DNA of 64,000 bases. It comes from Euryodendron excelsum (lineage: Eukaryota; Streptophyta; Magnoliopsida; Ericales; Pentaphylacaceae). Each line of letters begins with the position of its first letter. The stretch's first letter is position 1. Where the stretch lies: positions 14,299,501 through 14,363,500 of the forward strand of contig CM065399.1 of assembly GCA_033060915.1 (NCBI GenBank), given 5' to 3'. The notes beneath the pieces were generated by a model, which ran no database searches, was not told the DNA's origin, and saw only the letters and a list, made by a program, of their open reading frames with translations. Made by a program: the position numbers and the translations under genes. Shown one piece after another: positions 36,838 to 47,981 of the stretch.

Positions 36838-37994
36838 TACTTAAAATGACAATAACTCAAAACGATTTATAAATGTTAATGCATTGTGAATCCTATCCAT
36901 CTTACTCCTCTCTAACAGGTAGGTGGTCCTATCCCATTCATGAGTGCACAATCTATATCTCACAAAGTACCTCAAACCGTCTTGTTCATCTCTAAAGAAA
37001 TTTCGGCAGCATTTACCCACAGTTCTTCAAGTACACAAGCTAGAAGAGGTGTACTCTTATACACCACGTCCAATGTGTACCCGAAGAACAATTGGATATG
37101 TCGCACGAAATCTCCCATAGAGAGAACAATTTGTAACGGTGAGCCACTAAGTTGGATATAGATTTATGCATTCTCAAACTGTCCGAAACTGGACAATTCA
37201 AGAATTGCCTCATCAAATTTGAATCCACAAATACTGATAAGGTTTCTTGAACGGGTCTAAGGTTATGTGCTTATAATTCAACAAACTCATGGATGCATGA
37301 GTTCATTAAAATATAGATGCATGTATGTGTATGCAACATTAATGAGTACAAAAACAATGCAGAATGTTGTGTGTGACTGTACATATCTAGGCACAAGGAT
37401 TAGATAGGCAACTTTTGTAAATGTAAAGGGTTTCACCCCTTTCCATTATTTTTTTCTTTGTACGTAATTACTCATAAAAATAAAAATAACTTGCATACTA
37501 TAATAAACACTTAATATTTTCAAGCAAAAGGACAAAAGGGCTGTTTTCCAAGAAAGATGAGAAAAATTAGATATTATATAATAGTCATTTCTCAAATCCC
37601 TACATAATATTATCAAGTAGAAGATAACGAAAACCTCGGAAATTTTTATAAGGACACAAGACAAACAAAATTACCAGCATAATTCACAGTTGCAACCGTC
37701 TACATACAATTGCTAAGAATAAATATTGACATTAATATGCCCTCCTAAAGCATTGACTATGTGTTTATACAAAGTTAAGAACCTAGTTACCTAAAATTTT
37801 ATTGTTACCTTTTTAATTGGAATACCTAAAGCAATTGAATACCTACCAACAGTTAGATATAGAAACTTTATAAGAAAGCAATAAATGTACATGTATATTA
37901 CCTTTGAATATTTTTGGCTTGTTGGGTTATTTTTTATTTTTAGAGATAATAATCAATTGCTTAGGTAAAGTGTGTATAAACTATTCTATATATG
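36838..37994. other. Spacer between the transposase start and the right arm
   Basis: About 1.15 kb of AT-rich DNA upstream of the transposase. It should contain its promoter, but I see no single convincing TATA box and no conserved reading frame. Confidence 0.5.
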
Positions 37995-37998
37995 TCTA

Positions 37999-38043
<45 letters not shown>

Positions 38044-38812
38044 ACATTTTTCACTACTTCCTTTTGAGTGGTGGGTTTCATTGCTTTTTGTTTCATATAA
38101 CAAATATCGCAATGGTGGTGGTCACTTGAAAAGGCAAACTACAGCTTAATTATGTCTATGGTGAGTTGGTAGAAACATGGATTTCATATCATTCCAATCC
38201 AACTCTCTGAAAAATCTTGACATAGGTGACTTGACTTCTTGTATTTTATAATTTTATTTTCCCTCAAGTGAACTTTATCTTATATCCTTTAATAAATCTA
38301 TGATAGCTTTCTAAATGCCACATCTGTAAGTGCAGTTCTCAGTGAGCTACTCAGGTTTCAGTTAAAGATTTGGGTCTTATTCACTTACTTGGGATCAACA
38401 TTTTAACAAAGTTCGGTTGAAGGCAGTTCTCAAAGTGGAGTTTTGGAGAGAGAGGGAGACAGCGTGAGAGAGTTTGGTGACAATCTTGTGCACCAGAGGG
38501 TCTTCAAGTTCTCTGTTTTAGGTCAGAGGAGTGAGAATGAGATCTATAGAGGATAAGGCTTACTGAACTATGGACCATCACAGTAAAAATTTGTGCAAGA
38601 ACTGTGATAGTAGGCTCATTTGATGCTCTCATTTGCTATTGTTCTACAGTATTATTTTAGAAGGCTACATACATTCTCTGTTTTATGATGCAAACTGGAC
38701 AAGGGCATATCTCTGCAACAAATGTATATTTTCCTCCATCTACAGAACTTTGCTAAATCAAAGAGAGGAGCTAACGATGGTTTGGCACTTCAGCTATTGC
38801 AATTAATGAATG

Positions 38813-38843
<31 letters not shown>

Positions 38844-39939
38844 CGTGCTGAAAATGCAGGTCGCACAAAGATGAATTTTCTCTTGGTTCTTTGGGTCAGA
38901 ACAGAACAGAAGATCTACAAGCAAAAACAAATACACCAATTAGTCTCATGCTTCTAAAATCGATGGAGAAGAAGCAAGAGAAAATTCGGGTTGCTTCTAA
39001 AATTGATGAACCAGCTCTCATACACCAATCGATGGTCAAAAGGAATGCTTACATTTCTTGCAATTAGTTCAGGTTAATCGTCCTGAAGGTAGTCAGAATT
39101 CCTTCGTCAGCGGTGCAGGTGTGTTCTTCAGATGGAGCAACAAAGAGAGCTGGTTGAAAATGCAGGTCGCACAAAGAAGAATTTTGTCTTGGTTCTTTGG
39201 GTCAAAACAGAACGGAAGATCTACAAGCAAAAACATATACACCAATCAGTCTCATGCTTCTAAAATCGACAGAGAAAAAGCAAGAGAAAATTCGGGTTGC
39301 TTCTAAAATCGATGAACCAGCTCTCATACACCAATCGATGGTCAAAACGAATGCTTACATTTCTTGCAATTAGTTCGTAATCGTCCCGAAGCTAGTCGGA
39401 ATTCCTTCCTCACCGTTGCAGGTGTGTTCTTGAGATGGAGCAACAAAGAGAGCTGGCCGGTTCATCGATCAGGAGAGAGGCCGAACGGACGAGTTTTTGC
39501 GGCTAACGTGAAACGCAAGGCAATTTGGGGGAAAAGAGAGGGGGAAATTTTCGCGCCATGGAGGAGGCCACCAAAACGGCGTCGTTTTACTTAATGAGTT
39601 TTGCCACGGGATTTGCAGTCGCAAAATCTCGACGAATCCCGTGGCAAATACTTGTTTTTGCTAAATGAGTTTCGCCTATATTAACGATGGGATTAGCCAT
39701 CGCAAAAGCTCCATCAAATCCCGTAGTAAATACGTATTTACGACCTCAAATTGCGACGGCGAAGATTCTGGTTGCAAATACCAGTTATTTGCGCAAATAT
39801 ATTAGCCACGGGGTATTTGCCGTGGCAAATATTCATCTTTTGCCACGGCGATGTCTGCCGTTGCAAATATTCATCTTTTGCCACGACGATGTCTACCGTC
39901 GCAAATAAGTTGAGGCAAAAAGCCTATTTTCGAGTGGTG
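37995..39939. repeat. Right terminal inverted arm of the CACTA element (1.95 kb)
   Basis: Reverse complement of 25512-27599. It begins inside at a (CT)n tract (38002-38040). It includes 38,050-38,860, which matches 27,545-26,760 closely, then the repeated 290-bp blocks (38,870-39,460) and the subterminal repeats (39,600-39,910). Confidence 0.9.
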
Positions 39940-40394
39940 AAGTCAAAGAGATATTGCACTATGAATAAATAGAATAGATGATTACAAGAACAGTTACATG
40001 TCACAAACTCTCTCCCATGAACTCTCACTATTCTTGTTCTTTTATTCTCACAGTATCTTTAACAAAAGATCTCAATCCCTATAACAAAAGGACTTAAAAG
40101 AGAAACAACTCTTTTTTTATCAACTTGACTCGTCTCCTTACTCACATTTTGGCATAAGTTCACATGGTTAAAAGAAGACAAATGCACCACTTCTTTGTCA
40201 TTTTCTCCCCTTTTGTTTTGTTTTTCTTCTTTTAACTTGGTGACTTGGGTGAAGACGTTTGAGGTTATAAATTGTAAGCTATAAAGTATAAATTATTTTT
40301 AAAAATATAATTAAATATAAATTATTTTTTGAATCACTCATTTAAATATATTTTAAAAAAATTATAAGTATAAACTATAAAGTATGCCCAAAAA
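39940..40394. other. Non-coding spacer
   Basis: AT-rich, no conserved reading frame. Two inverted words (TATAAATTGTAAGCTATAAAG near 40267 and its partner near 40365, named by position) hint at a small foldback element of about 120 bp. Confidence 0.4.
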
Positions 40395-40680
40395 AAATCC
40401 GAGTAACGACTTGACCTATCATTACCGTTGTGGCACTCTCTTATTCAATCAATGTTGGGCTCCACCCACGTGGTATGGAGCCCACGCCTATCAAACGTGT
40501 CCTAAATCTTCTACTCCGGAGTGACTTTGTTCCCAGGAAAAGAAAAAATCCGAGTAAAGGCTTGACCGACCATTACTGCTGTGGCATTCCCTTGTTCAAT
40601 CAATAATGGCGGGACACTCCCACCCACGTGGTATGGAGCCCACGCCTATCAAACGTGTCCTCTAAGTCTTCTACTCCAAG
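40395..40680. repeat. Two direct copies of a 140-150-bp repeat (third partial copy at 41375)
   Basis: 40395-40530 and 40547-40680 share TCCGAGTAA, CTTGACCGACCATTACTG, CCCACGTGGTATGGAGCCCA and CGCCTATCAAACGTGTCCT. A third, shorter copy (41375-41423) lies directly upstream of the TATA box at 41425. Read on the minus strand, part of the unit (TGATAGGCGTGGGCTCCAT) equals the LTR start of the element at 43735, so the repeats may contain LTR ends of that family. Confidence 0.8.
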
Positions 40681-41369
40681 TGGTAAATTTCACTTACGGT
40701 AGTTTGATTACAATTTTATTTTGATTTTTTTATTTTTAATTATTTTATTTTATTTTTTTATATTTTTAATTAAGTAACAATGTAATTTTTTTATTAAATT
40801 TTTGTTAATAAAGATGACGAAAAAACTTTTTTTTTATTTTTAAAAAAATAAAAAACAGTATTTATTTATTATTTTTTATTTTTAGTTATCAACAAAATTT
40901 AAAAAATAAAAAAAAAAAAAATACTAAAATAGGTGTTTTTTTTGTTTTTCAAAATATTGTTTTGATACTATTAACATAAAAATAACCTATAAATGTATTA
41001 AAAATAAAAAAAAATTTATTTTAGTGTTTTTTGTTTTCTTTTTCAAATTTTGTAAACAACTAAAAATAAAAAAAATATTAAATAAACATTTCTTTTTATT
41101 TTTAAAAATAAAAAATAACAACAAAAAACGTTACCAAAAAAATAAAAAACAAAAATGAAAACGTTATCAAAAGCAGTGTTTGTTTAATGCTATTTTTTAT
41201 TTTTTTAAAAGAAAAAAATTAAAAAAAATGACTTTTTATCACTTTATTAATGAAAATTTGACAAATGACCATATTACTACTTAATTGAAAGTGTAAAAAA
41301 CAAAATAAAATAATTAAAAATAAATAAACCAAAATAAAATTATGATTAAAGTACAGTGAAATTTAACCC
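40681..41369. mobile_element. Foldback MITE-like element, 689 bp
   Basis: The ends are inverted repeats for about 90 bp (GGTAAATTTCACTTACGG... against GGGTTAAATTTCACTGTAC... read inward). The whole body is T-rich then A-rich and nearly self-complementary. CCAAG flanks both ends (40676-40680 and 41370-41374), a candidate 5-bp target duplication. It separates the second copy of the 150-bp repeat from the third. No coding capacity. Superfamily not assigned. Confidence 0.65.
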
Positions 41370-41424
41370 CCAAGAAAAGAAAAAATCCGAGTAAAGACTT
41401 GACCGACCATTACTGTTGTGGCTC

Positions 41425-41433
41425 TATATATAT
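41425..41433 (+). promoter_or_regulatory. TATA box of the His/Gly-rich gene
   Basis: TATATATAT, 92-100 bp before the ATG at 41525, predicting a start near 41455-41465 and a leader of about 65 nt. The partial 150-bp repeat ends right at it. Confidence 0.55.
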
Positions 41434-41524
41434 TTGAGTCTCTCAGCACGATGTCTCCGCACAGGCAGTTTGTTCTTCCGAGCAGCCTATATAGAGAATT
41501 GGATATATAAACCCTTAAGAGAAA

Positions 41525-41761
41525 ATGTCTGGGGGCGGAAATCACCACCACCACCACCACCATCACCATCATCATCATCATAATCATCATTCACAGGGTC
41601 ACGTTGCTCATGGCGCTGGACATCACGGTCATGGCGGCAATGGTGGTTGTCAAGGTGGCGGAGGGCGTCATGGTCACGGTGGCGGAGGTCAGGGCCGACG
41701 TGGAGGCCGCGGCAGGGGACGGTCTCATAATTTGGTCATTGTTAAGCAAATCACCCGCTGA
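41525..41761 (+). CDS. Small His/Gly-rich protein, 78 aa
   Basis: Single frame with a good plant start context (GAGAAAATGTC). The protein has MSGGGN, a run of 13 His, NHH, then a Gly/His region (HGAGHHGHGG, GRHGHGGGG), a basic RGG-like segment (GRRGGRGRGRSHN) and a short hydrophobic end (LVIVKQITR). About 30% His and more than 30% Gly, with one Cys. No signal peptide or membrane segment is visible, so the product would be cytosolic or nuclear. The His run suggests Ni/Zn/Cu binding and the RGG-like part RNA binding; both are inference from composition. The CAC/CAT mixture in the His run argues against a simple recent microsatellite. I do not recognise a family. It could also be a chance frame in a CAC/GGT-rich stretch, but the TATA box and leader speak for a gene. 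Confidence 0.5.
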   Translation: MSGGGNHHHHHHHHHHHHHNHHSQGHVAHGAGHHGHGGNGGCQGGGGRHGHGGGGQGRRGGRGRGRSHNLVIVKQITR

Positions 41762-42397
41762 AATTACCGCTACCGCTAGTGAATAGATTCAACCAAATTA
41801 ACCGTGTGTATTGATTGGGAGAGAGTGAGATCTTCTCCTTTGTTAGCTCCTGTATTTAAGCAAAATATTGTACTGTTTCAACTTGGTGTATTGCAGATAT
41901 ATCTATTATATGATGTAAAATTTTCTCTCCTCTCTCTTTTCCCCTCCCTCTTTACTTTATCTTTGAAGAAGGACTTGATAAGATGACAAGTAGAGTGTGA
42001 TTTGACTATATACAATGAGAAACGGAGAGCCAGTCTCTATATATACTAGCAGACTTGTTATTTCACCGGCGGATCCATCTCTGGGCCGGGACCACACCAG
42101 AGATGCCTAGGAAAGACGAGTTGTTGAACTATATTACGTGAAATTTTAAAAATTTGATACAATAAAATATTTATAAGAAAAAACAGATCAAAAGCTCCTA
42201 TTGTGTTTATAAATTTTCACAGAGATTGTAATTTCATAACCATATAGGTATTTGGACTATAATACTGGAACCATTTCCAGAAATCCCATCTTGGAAAGTT
42301 GAAAATCAATTTATGTATGGTAGCATTCTTTTTTATATTCAAAACTGCATTCGGTAAATCTCGATGCAACGCCAAATAAATGATGGTAATGCATGAT
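41762..42397. other. Non-coding spacer after the His/Gly-rich gene
   Basis: Would hold the 3' UTR of the preceding gene. No classical AATAAA lies close by. No other feature recognised. Confidence 0.4.
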
Positions 42398-43729
42398 AAT
42401 ACAAGTCTCTTCCTTTATTTATATCTAACAAGCTCCTTCCACAAAATGGTGGTTAAAAGCAAACAATGAAACATAAAAAATAAATAAATAAATAAAAACA
42501 TAAAGAAAATGGAAAAATAAATACAAAAATAAAGCTCTTTAAATTTCACATGCATTATAACGTATAGATTGCATCATTTCTCATGGAAGATAAAGACAAC
42601 AGACAAATGAGAGAGCATACTGAAAACTAGACCTGAACAACAAAAGCAAAAATAAGTAAACAGATAAAATAATTAAAAAAAAAACAATTTAATTGTTACT
42701 TTTTGTTATACATATAGCCATATCATCAAATTGCTCCAATATTTGGATGACTAGTAGATTAAATCTTCAAAGAAAAAGATCTTATGGCACTCAGGAAATG
42801 GGTACTCATATATGGATGATTAGCATCATAACCTAATAAATGATGTTTTAGGAAATAACAATATATTGTTACGAACTGAAATCATAACTTCGACACAGAA
42901 ACTTGCCTTTTTTAAATTCAACATTTGGGTAGTGAAGAAAATTCAAATGAATATAGTTCATTATTGGATTAAGTGAACAAACAATCAAAGCTTAACATGC
43001 TTATTATGTCTCATAATTTTTCAGCTCAAGAAAAATTAGCACATCAAAGAGAACTGTACAATCCTCGGTAACTCTATTGTTCAGAAATGATACCTTACTC
43101 TGATCTCTCCTCCTTGGCTGTTGTATCTTTAAGCTTTTCCTTCAGCTCACCATTCGACATGGCAGACCAAACCATTAGCTTTCATTTGTATTCTCATACT
43201 CTTTGTATTTCAGGCCAAAACAATTAAAAAAAAAAAAAATCTTGACCCACCCCCATTGATGTTGTGAAAACTCAGCTCCTTTTCAACCAACATATCATTA
43301 GAAATTGAAAAGAAAAATGTTAACCAAATTCACTACTAAATCGACTTTTGATAATTTGATGAAGTACCTATCTAGCACTTCTGAACTAGATGATCAAGTT
43401 GCTAGAATACCATACAAATCCTGGAGTACTCTTCTACCAGTTTAAGCAAATTAACAAAACCAATTTTAGTCTATGCCCAAATGCATAAATTTTCTTGTGG
43501 ATATTTGACACATATCACATTCTGAAAAATCAATTAAGTATCGGCCATATTTATGAAATAACACATTAATCTATCATTCAAAATAGAGATTCATATATCT
43601 CCATTTCAATAGGCAACAGGGAATAAAAGCTAACTGTTGAAATGACGGGAAATTAGTTAAATTAAAATTTTTCTGAACAAACGTTCAGCAGCTTCTGGCA
43701 TGGCCAACTACTCTAAGCAGTAACAAGTC
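42398..43729. repeat. Direct duplication, copy A (1.33 kb)
   Basis: Aligns with 46605-47953 from AATACAAGTCTCTTCC to CTTCTGGCATGGCC..AACAAGT, with frequent substitutions and short indels, same orientation, 4.2 kb apart. Non-coding, AT-rich. Copy B has about 45 bp absent from copy A near 47110-47160. At its right edge copy A is broken by the Copia-type element at 43735. Confidence 0.85.
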
Positions 43730-43734
43730 ATATA

Positions 43735-46002
43735 TGATAGGCGTGGGCTCCATCCCATGTGGGTGGAGTGGCCAGGCATTATTGACTGAATAAGTGACTC
43801 CATGAGTCATCAAGGCAAAGAAAGACGACAAAAAAAAAATAATAATAAAAAAGAGAAAAGGACAGAGAAGTAATGTCTTTGCCTTTCTTTATAATAAATA
43901 GCTTTCAAGCAAAGGTTTCGTTGTATGCCTAAAATGTGAAAGTCTGCCTTTCTTTATCCACGTTGAATCATGTCACTTTGAAGTGTGTATATTCGTATGA
44001 GTGCTTTTAAGCTTTTACGTGTACGTGGATATGTTGACCTCAACAATAAGGTTATAGATTTCTATTAAAAAACTCAACAAATCGTATTAGAGCCCGGTTA
44101 CTTAAAGCAAGGCGTGGGATTGTTCAGTTGTATGAAAAATACAGAGAGTTTGCATAAGAGCCTTGGGAGGAGATTCACAATTTTATATCTCAGCAAATAA
44201 ATTAAAATTTTTTAATGAAAGTATTGTTCGTGCACAGAAAGAGATCATGATGAAAAATAAAAAGTTTTGATTGATGGAGTACACCGTGTTAAAGCAATAA
44301 AACACAGTAAAAGCCATTATCATTGAGTAGGTGTGCAACGAACAAAAGGAAAGAAAAAAAAATTCTCTTTATCTCAATGTGGTGGGATCTAGACTAAAAG
44401 ATAACGAGACAGGAAATTATTTGAATTATCAGTTTGCTTTAGCCTTCTTTGGGCAATAATCTTATGTGGCATGATCCTTTGGTGAAGGATTATGATTGGC
44501 TGGTTCGACATAAAAATTTTGAAGGCAACATGGTTCCATAAAAATTGCCCAAAATTCATCAAGTGAGGTTTCCTTAAGGTTTTCAAGCGCTTTAGAGTCA
44601 CTGGTGGGTGCATTTTTTTACGATTTATGCACAGTTTTGGTCGGATTGAACAGATCAAGTAGTATAAGGGGTGATCAAAAACATTTGGGTCAATCAAAGG
44701 GTGAAAGACTAGTTATCAATCAGACAATATGATCTTGGTTGGATGAATGGGCAACCTATACAGGCTGGTAGAGAATGTTGTGATAGATGGAGTTGCTGTT
44801 AAACATGAGACAATAGTATGGGTTGATGATGGTGAGCAAGAAAAGTAAGAGTTGTTATGACGCACATGCAACAGGCGCAAGAGTACATGGTCGAAAGGTA
44901 CAGGTGTGCGGGCGGATGGATCAAATGCGTTGAAATCTGGTTAGAGAAGAAAGCAATAGATGTTGAGTGTTCACATAAAAGCTCCAAGCAGAGGAAGGGA
45001 GACCGCTGTATGAAAAGGTGTGCACCTAAGAAAAAATAGGTCTTATTCGCTCTGGATTAAGTAAGTGGCGGCAATTGATCTCTGTAGGATGAGCTCGAGT
45101 AAGAGGAGGGATGGAGCCACGGAAGGCATCTCAAGCGAGGGGGTGTTGACAAGTGATCTGTGAAAGGGGTGCTGGCTTCTCAGTGAAGATGCAAGACATA
45201 CTAGTTTGGGTATGACAGATGAGTATGCGGCAGATCGATGGCTAATGACGAATGCCGATACAACAAACGAAGGAGTGTTCGGATGATGACACAACAGACG
45301 AGTAGTGGTCATGGTAGTGCAGTCCCACCCACATGTGGTGAGGGAGTGATTGATTGGCATAAGCTCCACCCTATGTGGGTGGAGTGCCTAGCCATTATTG
45401 ATTGAATAAATGCCTCCACAAAGTCATTAAGCCAAAAGTAGACAAACAAAAAAAGGAGAAAAGGAGAAAGAAGTGATGCCTTTGTCTTTCTTCAATCCCG
45501 TGAATGAACAGTAAGAGTTATAATAAATACCCTTCAAGTAGAGATTTTCTTATACGCCTAAAATGTGAAGATGTTAAGGGGTAAGTCCGGAGAGCATTGC
45601 CCCTAGCGTAGGGGTGAGAGTCAGGGGACGAGCCGGGGTGGTACAAAGAAAGTTATTCATCTATGAGTCCTTCTGTTACAAAGATTGGGATCCTCTATTA
45701 AAGAGACTGTAAGGATGAGAGAACGACAATAGTGAAGGTTTGTGGAAGAGAGAGTTTGGTTTGTAGAAGAGAGAGTTTGTGCCATGTAACTCTTCTTGTA
45801 ATTCTCTGTCCTATTTGTTCATAGTGAAATTTCTCCCTTAACCTGTGTGGACGTAGCCCTAAATTGGTTGGATGAATCACGTTAAATCTTGTGTCTCTTT
45901 GGTGTGTATATTTTCTTGTGTGAGTGATTCCAAGCTTTCGCGTGTCCGTGGATTTGGCGATCCCAATAACAACATTGCAGAGCTCCACTGAAAAATCCAA
46001 CA
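43735..46002 (+). mobile_element. Short non-autonomous Ty1/Copia-type LTR element with perfect 5-bp TSD
   Basis: The 5' LTR is 43735-44079 (TGATAGGCGTGGG..CAACA) and the 3' LTR 45351-46002 (TGATTGGCATAAG..CCAACA). ATATA flanks both sides (43730-43734 and 46003-46007). A degraded tRNA-Met-type PBS (GTATTAGAGCC) lies at 44084-44094, 4 bp after the 5' LTR. The purine-rich GTGGTGAGGGAGTGAT precedes the 3' LTR. The 5' LTR lacks about 300 bp present in the 3' LTR (45570-45870), including the typical 'CCTGTGTGGACGTAG' segment. The internal 1.27 kb has no recognisable gag or pol. Confidence 0.85.
44080..45350 (+). other. Internal region of the short Copia-type element
   Basis: 1.27 kb without a conserved protein domain in any frame I could read. 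Contains only the PBS at its left and the polypurine tract at its right. Consistent with a TRIM/LARD-like parasite that relies on enzymes from other elements. Confidence 0.6.
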
Positions 46003-46351
46003 ATATATGATAGACTAGCGGTAATCCATGAAATAATAATTTCCAAAATAAAAAAGAACAAAAAGTAAAATAACTAATACAACTAAAAACTTTATCAAAT
46101 TTAAATCATGAAATATAGTAACTCAAATGAGAAAACATAACTATAATTGCTATTTTATTTTGCTTTATTTTCTATATTTGATGGGTTCGGGGAGTGGAAA
46201 GAGAGGAGAGGGCAGGGCACATGAAATTGACCTTCAACTGCATTTACAGATATGCCTCTCCAAGTATTGATTTACAAATTCTGCAGAGATTGCTACTCAC
46301 ACGAAAACGAGTTTTCCACTTGTTTTGTTATCATCTTCTTCCCATCTCCCT

Positions 46352-46564
46352 GATGACATTATTTCTCTTCCACAGGCACTTAGGAATTGCTACTAAACAC
46401 CCACTCAACAACAAACAGAGTAATTGTTCACTGTAAAAACAACCAAGAAAACTAGAGGACAACCAAGGGAAAATGTTCGATACAATTTGAATATCATTTT
46501 TTGTGAAACGTCAGAAAAAATAAAATAGGAAATTTTTCATGGTGGGAATATTAATACATTTTAT
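46352..46564. repeat. Flank block C1, paralogous to 47958-48868
   Basis: CATTATTTCT..GGCACTTAGG..AGAATTGCTACTAAACAC..GGTGGGAATATTA..TTTTATCA is repeated at 47958-47981 plus 48692-48868, interrupted there by a MITE. Together with block B this makes a tandem duplication with a period of about 1.6 kb. C1 is the empty-site allele for the MITE. Confidence 0.85.
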
Positions 46565-46604
46565 CATATATATATATATATATTGTCTTCAATGCCTAAT
46601 TAAT

Positions 46605-47953
46605 GAATACAAGTCTCTTCCTTTATATACCTAATAAGTTCCTTCCACAAATGGGGGTTAAAAGCAAACCATGAAACATAAAAAGAATAAAAAGAAAGCA
46701 TAAACAAAAGGGAAAAAGGAATACAAAAATAAAGCTCTTTAATAGATTTCCCATGCATCATAGCCCATAAATTGCTTCAATTCTCAAGGAAGATAAAGAC
46801 AACAGAAAATGCGACAAATGAGAGAGCATACTGAGAACTAACCTGAGCAACAAAAAACAAATAAGTAAACAAATAAATTAATTCTATTATTTTCCTTTAC
46901 CTATAAAAAAAAAAAAGAATTAATTGTTTTCTTTTTGTTATACTTATAGCCATATCATCAAATTGCTCCAATATTTGCATAACTAGTAGTTAAAACTTCA
47001 AAGAAAAAGATCTTTTGGCCTCAGGAGATGGGAATTCATATATGGATGATTAGCGTCATAACCTAATACATGATGGTTTAGGAACTACAGTTTATCGTTA
47101 CGAACTGAAATCATAGATGAACAATTTAATTAGTAATGCCCCACCAGTTTTCCTAGCAAGCCATAACTTCGACGCAGAGACTCACCTTTTCTAGGGCGTG
47201 AAGAAAATTGAAGATCAAAGAAATAAAATCCATTGTGGATTAAGGTAACAAACACTCAAAGTTTAACATGCTTATTCTGTCCCATGATTCTACAGCTCAA
47301 GCAAAATTAGAACCTCTAAGACAACTCCACATTCCTCAGTAACTCTAAATTGACTGTCAACCAAATTCAGACAAAAACATACAAAAACAAATTGAAAAGA
47401 AAACTCGGCTTATTGTTTTCATTTCAGCAAAAACAAAAAAAATTCTTGACCAGCCCCCATTGATATTGTGAAAACTCGGCTTCTTTTTTGGCCAACATAT
47501 CATTAGAAATTGAAAAGAAAAATGTCAACCAAATTCACTACTAAATTGACTGGTGATAATTTGCTGATGTACCTATCGCACACTTCTGAACTAGATGATC
47601 ACGTTGTAAGAATAATACACAAATCCTGGAGTAATCTTCTACCAGTTTAAGCAGCTTAACATACCAATTCTAGTTTATGCCCAAATGCATAACTTTCTGG
47701 ATAATATACATATATGCTATTGTGGATACTTGACAAAGATCACATCCTGAAGAATTCAATCAAGAATTGGCCATATTTATGAAGTAACACATTAAGCTAT
47801 CACTCAAAATAAATATTCATATACCTCGATTTCAATAGGCAACAGGGACTAAAAGCTAACCGTTGAAGTGATAGGAAATTTGTTAAATTAAAATTTGTCT
47901 GAACAAAAGTTCACCAGCTTCTGGCATGGCCACGTATTCTAGCAGTAACAAGT
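46605..47953. repeat. Direct duplication, copy B (1.35 kb)
   Basis: Counterpart of 42398-43729. Non-coding. Flanked on both sides by the C block. Confidence 0.85.
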
Positions 47954-47981
47954 GGCATTATTTCTGTCTTGTAGGCACTTA

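Larger units (their letters stand above)
25512..39939 (-). mobile_element. CACTA (En/Spm) transposon, 14.4 kb, two genes, long inverted arms
   Basis: The left end is CACTACAAGCAAAATAAGGC (25512). The right end, read inward, is CACCACTCGAAAATAGGC (39939). Both then continue with TTTTTGCC and subterminal repeats around TTTGCCACGG and CGCCGTGGCAAA. Inverted arms run 25512-27599 and 37995-39939. It carries a TNP2-like transposase gene and a TNPA/Tnp1-like gene, both on the minus strand, which is the normal two-gene content of autonomous CACTA elements. Flanking trinucleotides (TAA left, AAG right) do not match, so one end is altered or the flank was rearranged. Nonsense codons in the transposase make it probably non-autonomous now. 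Confidence 0.93.

Noticed and set aside
41604..41786. Second frame of 60 codons over the His/Gly-rich gene
   Set aside because: A shadow frame of the CAC/GGT-rich sequence, without its own start signals.
44389..45369. Minus-strand frames of 102 and 108 codons inside the short Copia-type element
   Set aside because: Opposite to the element's orientation, no domain, and composition typical of chance.
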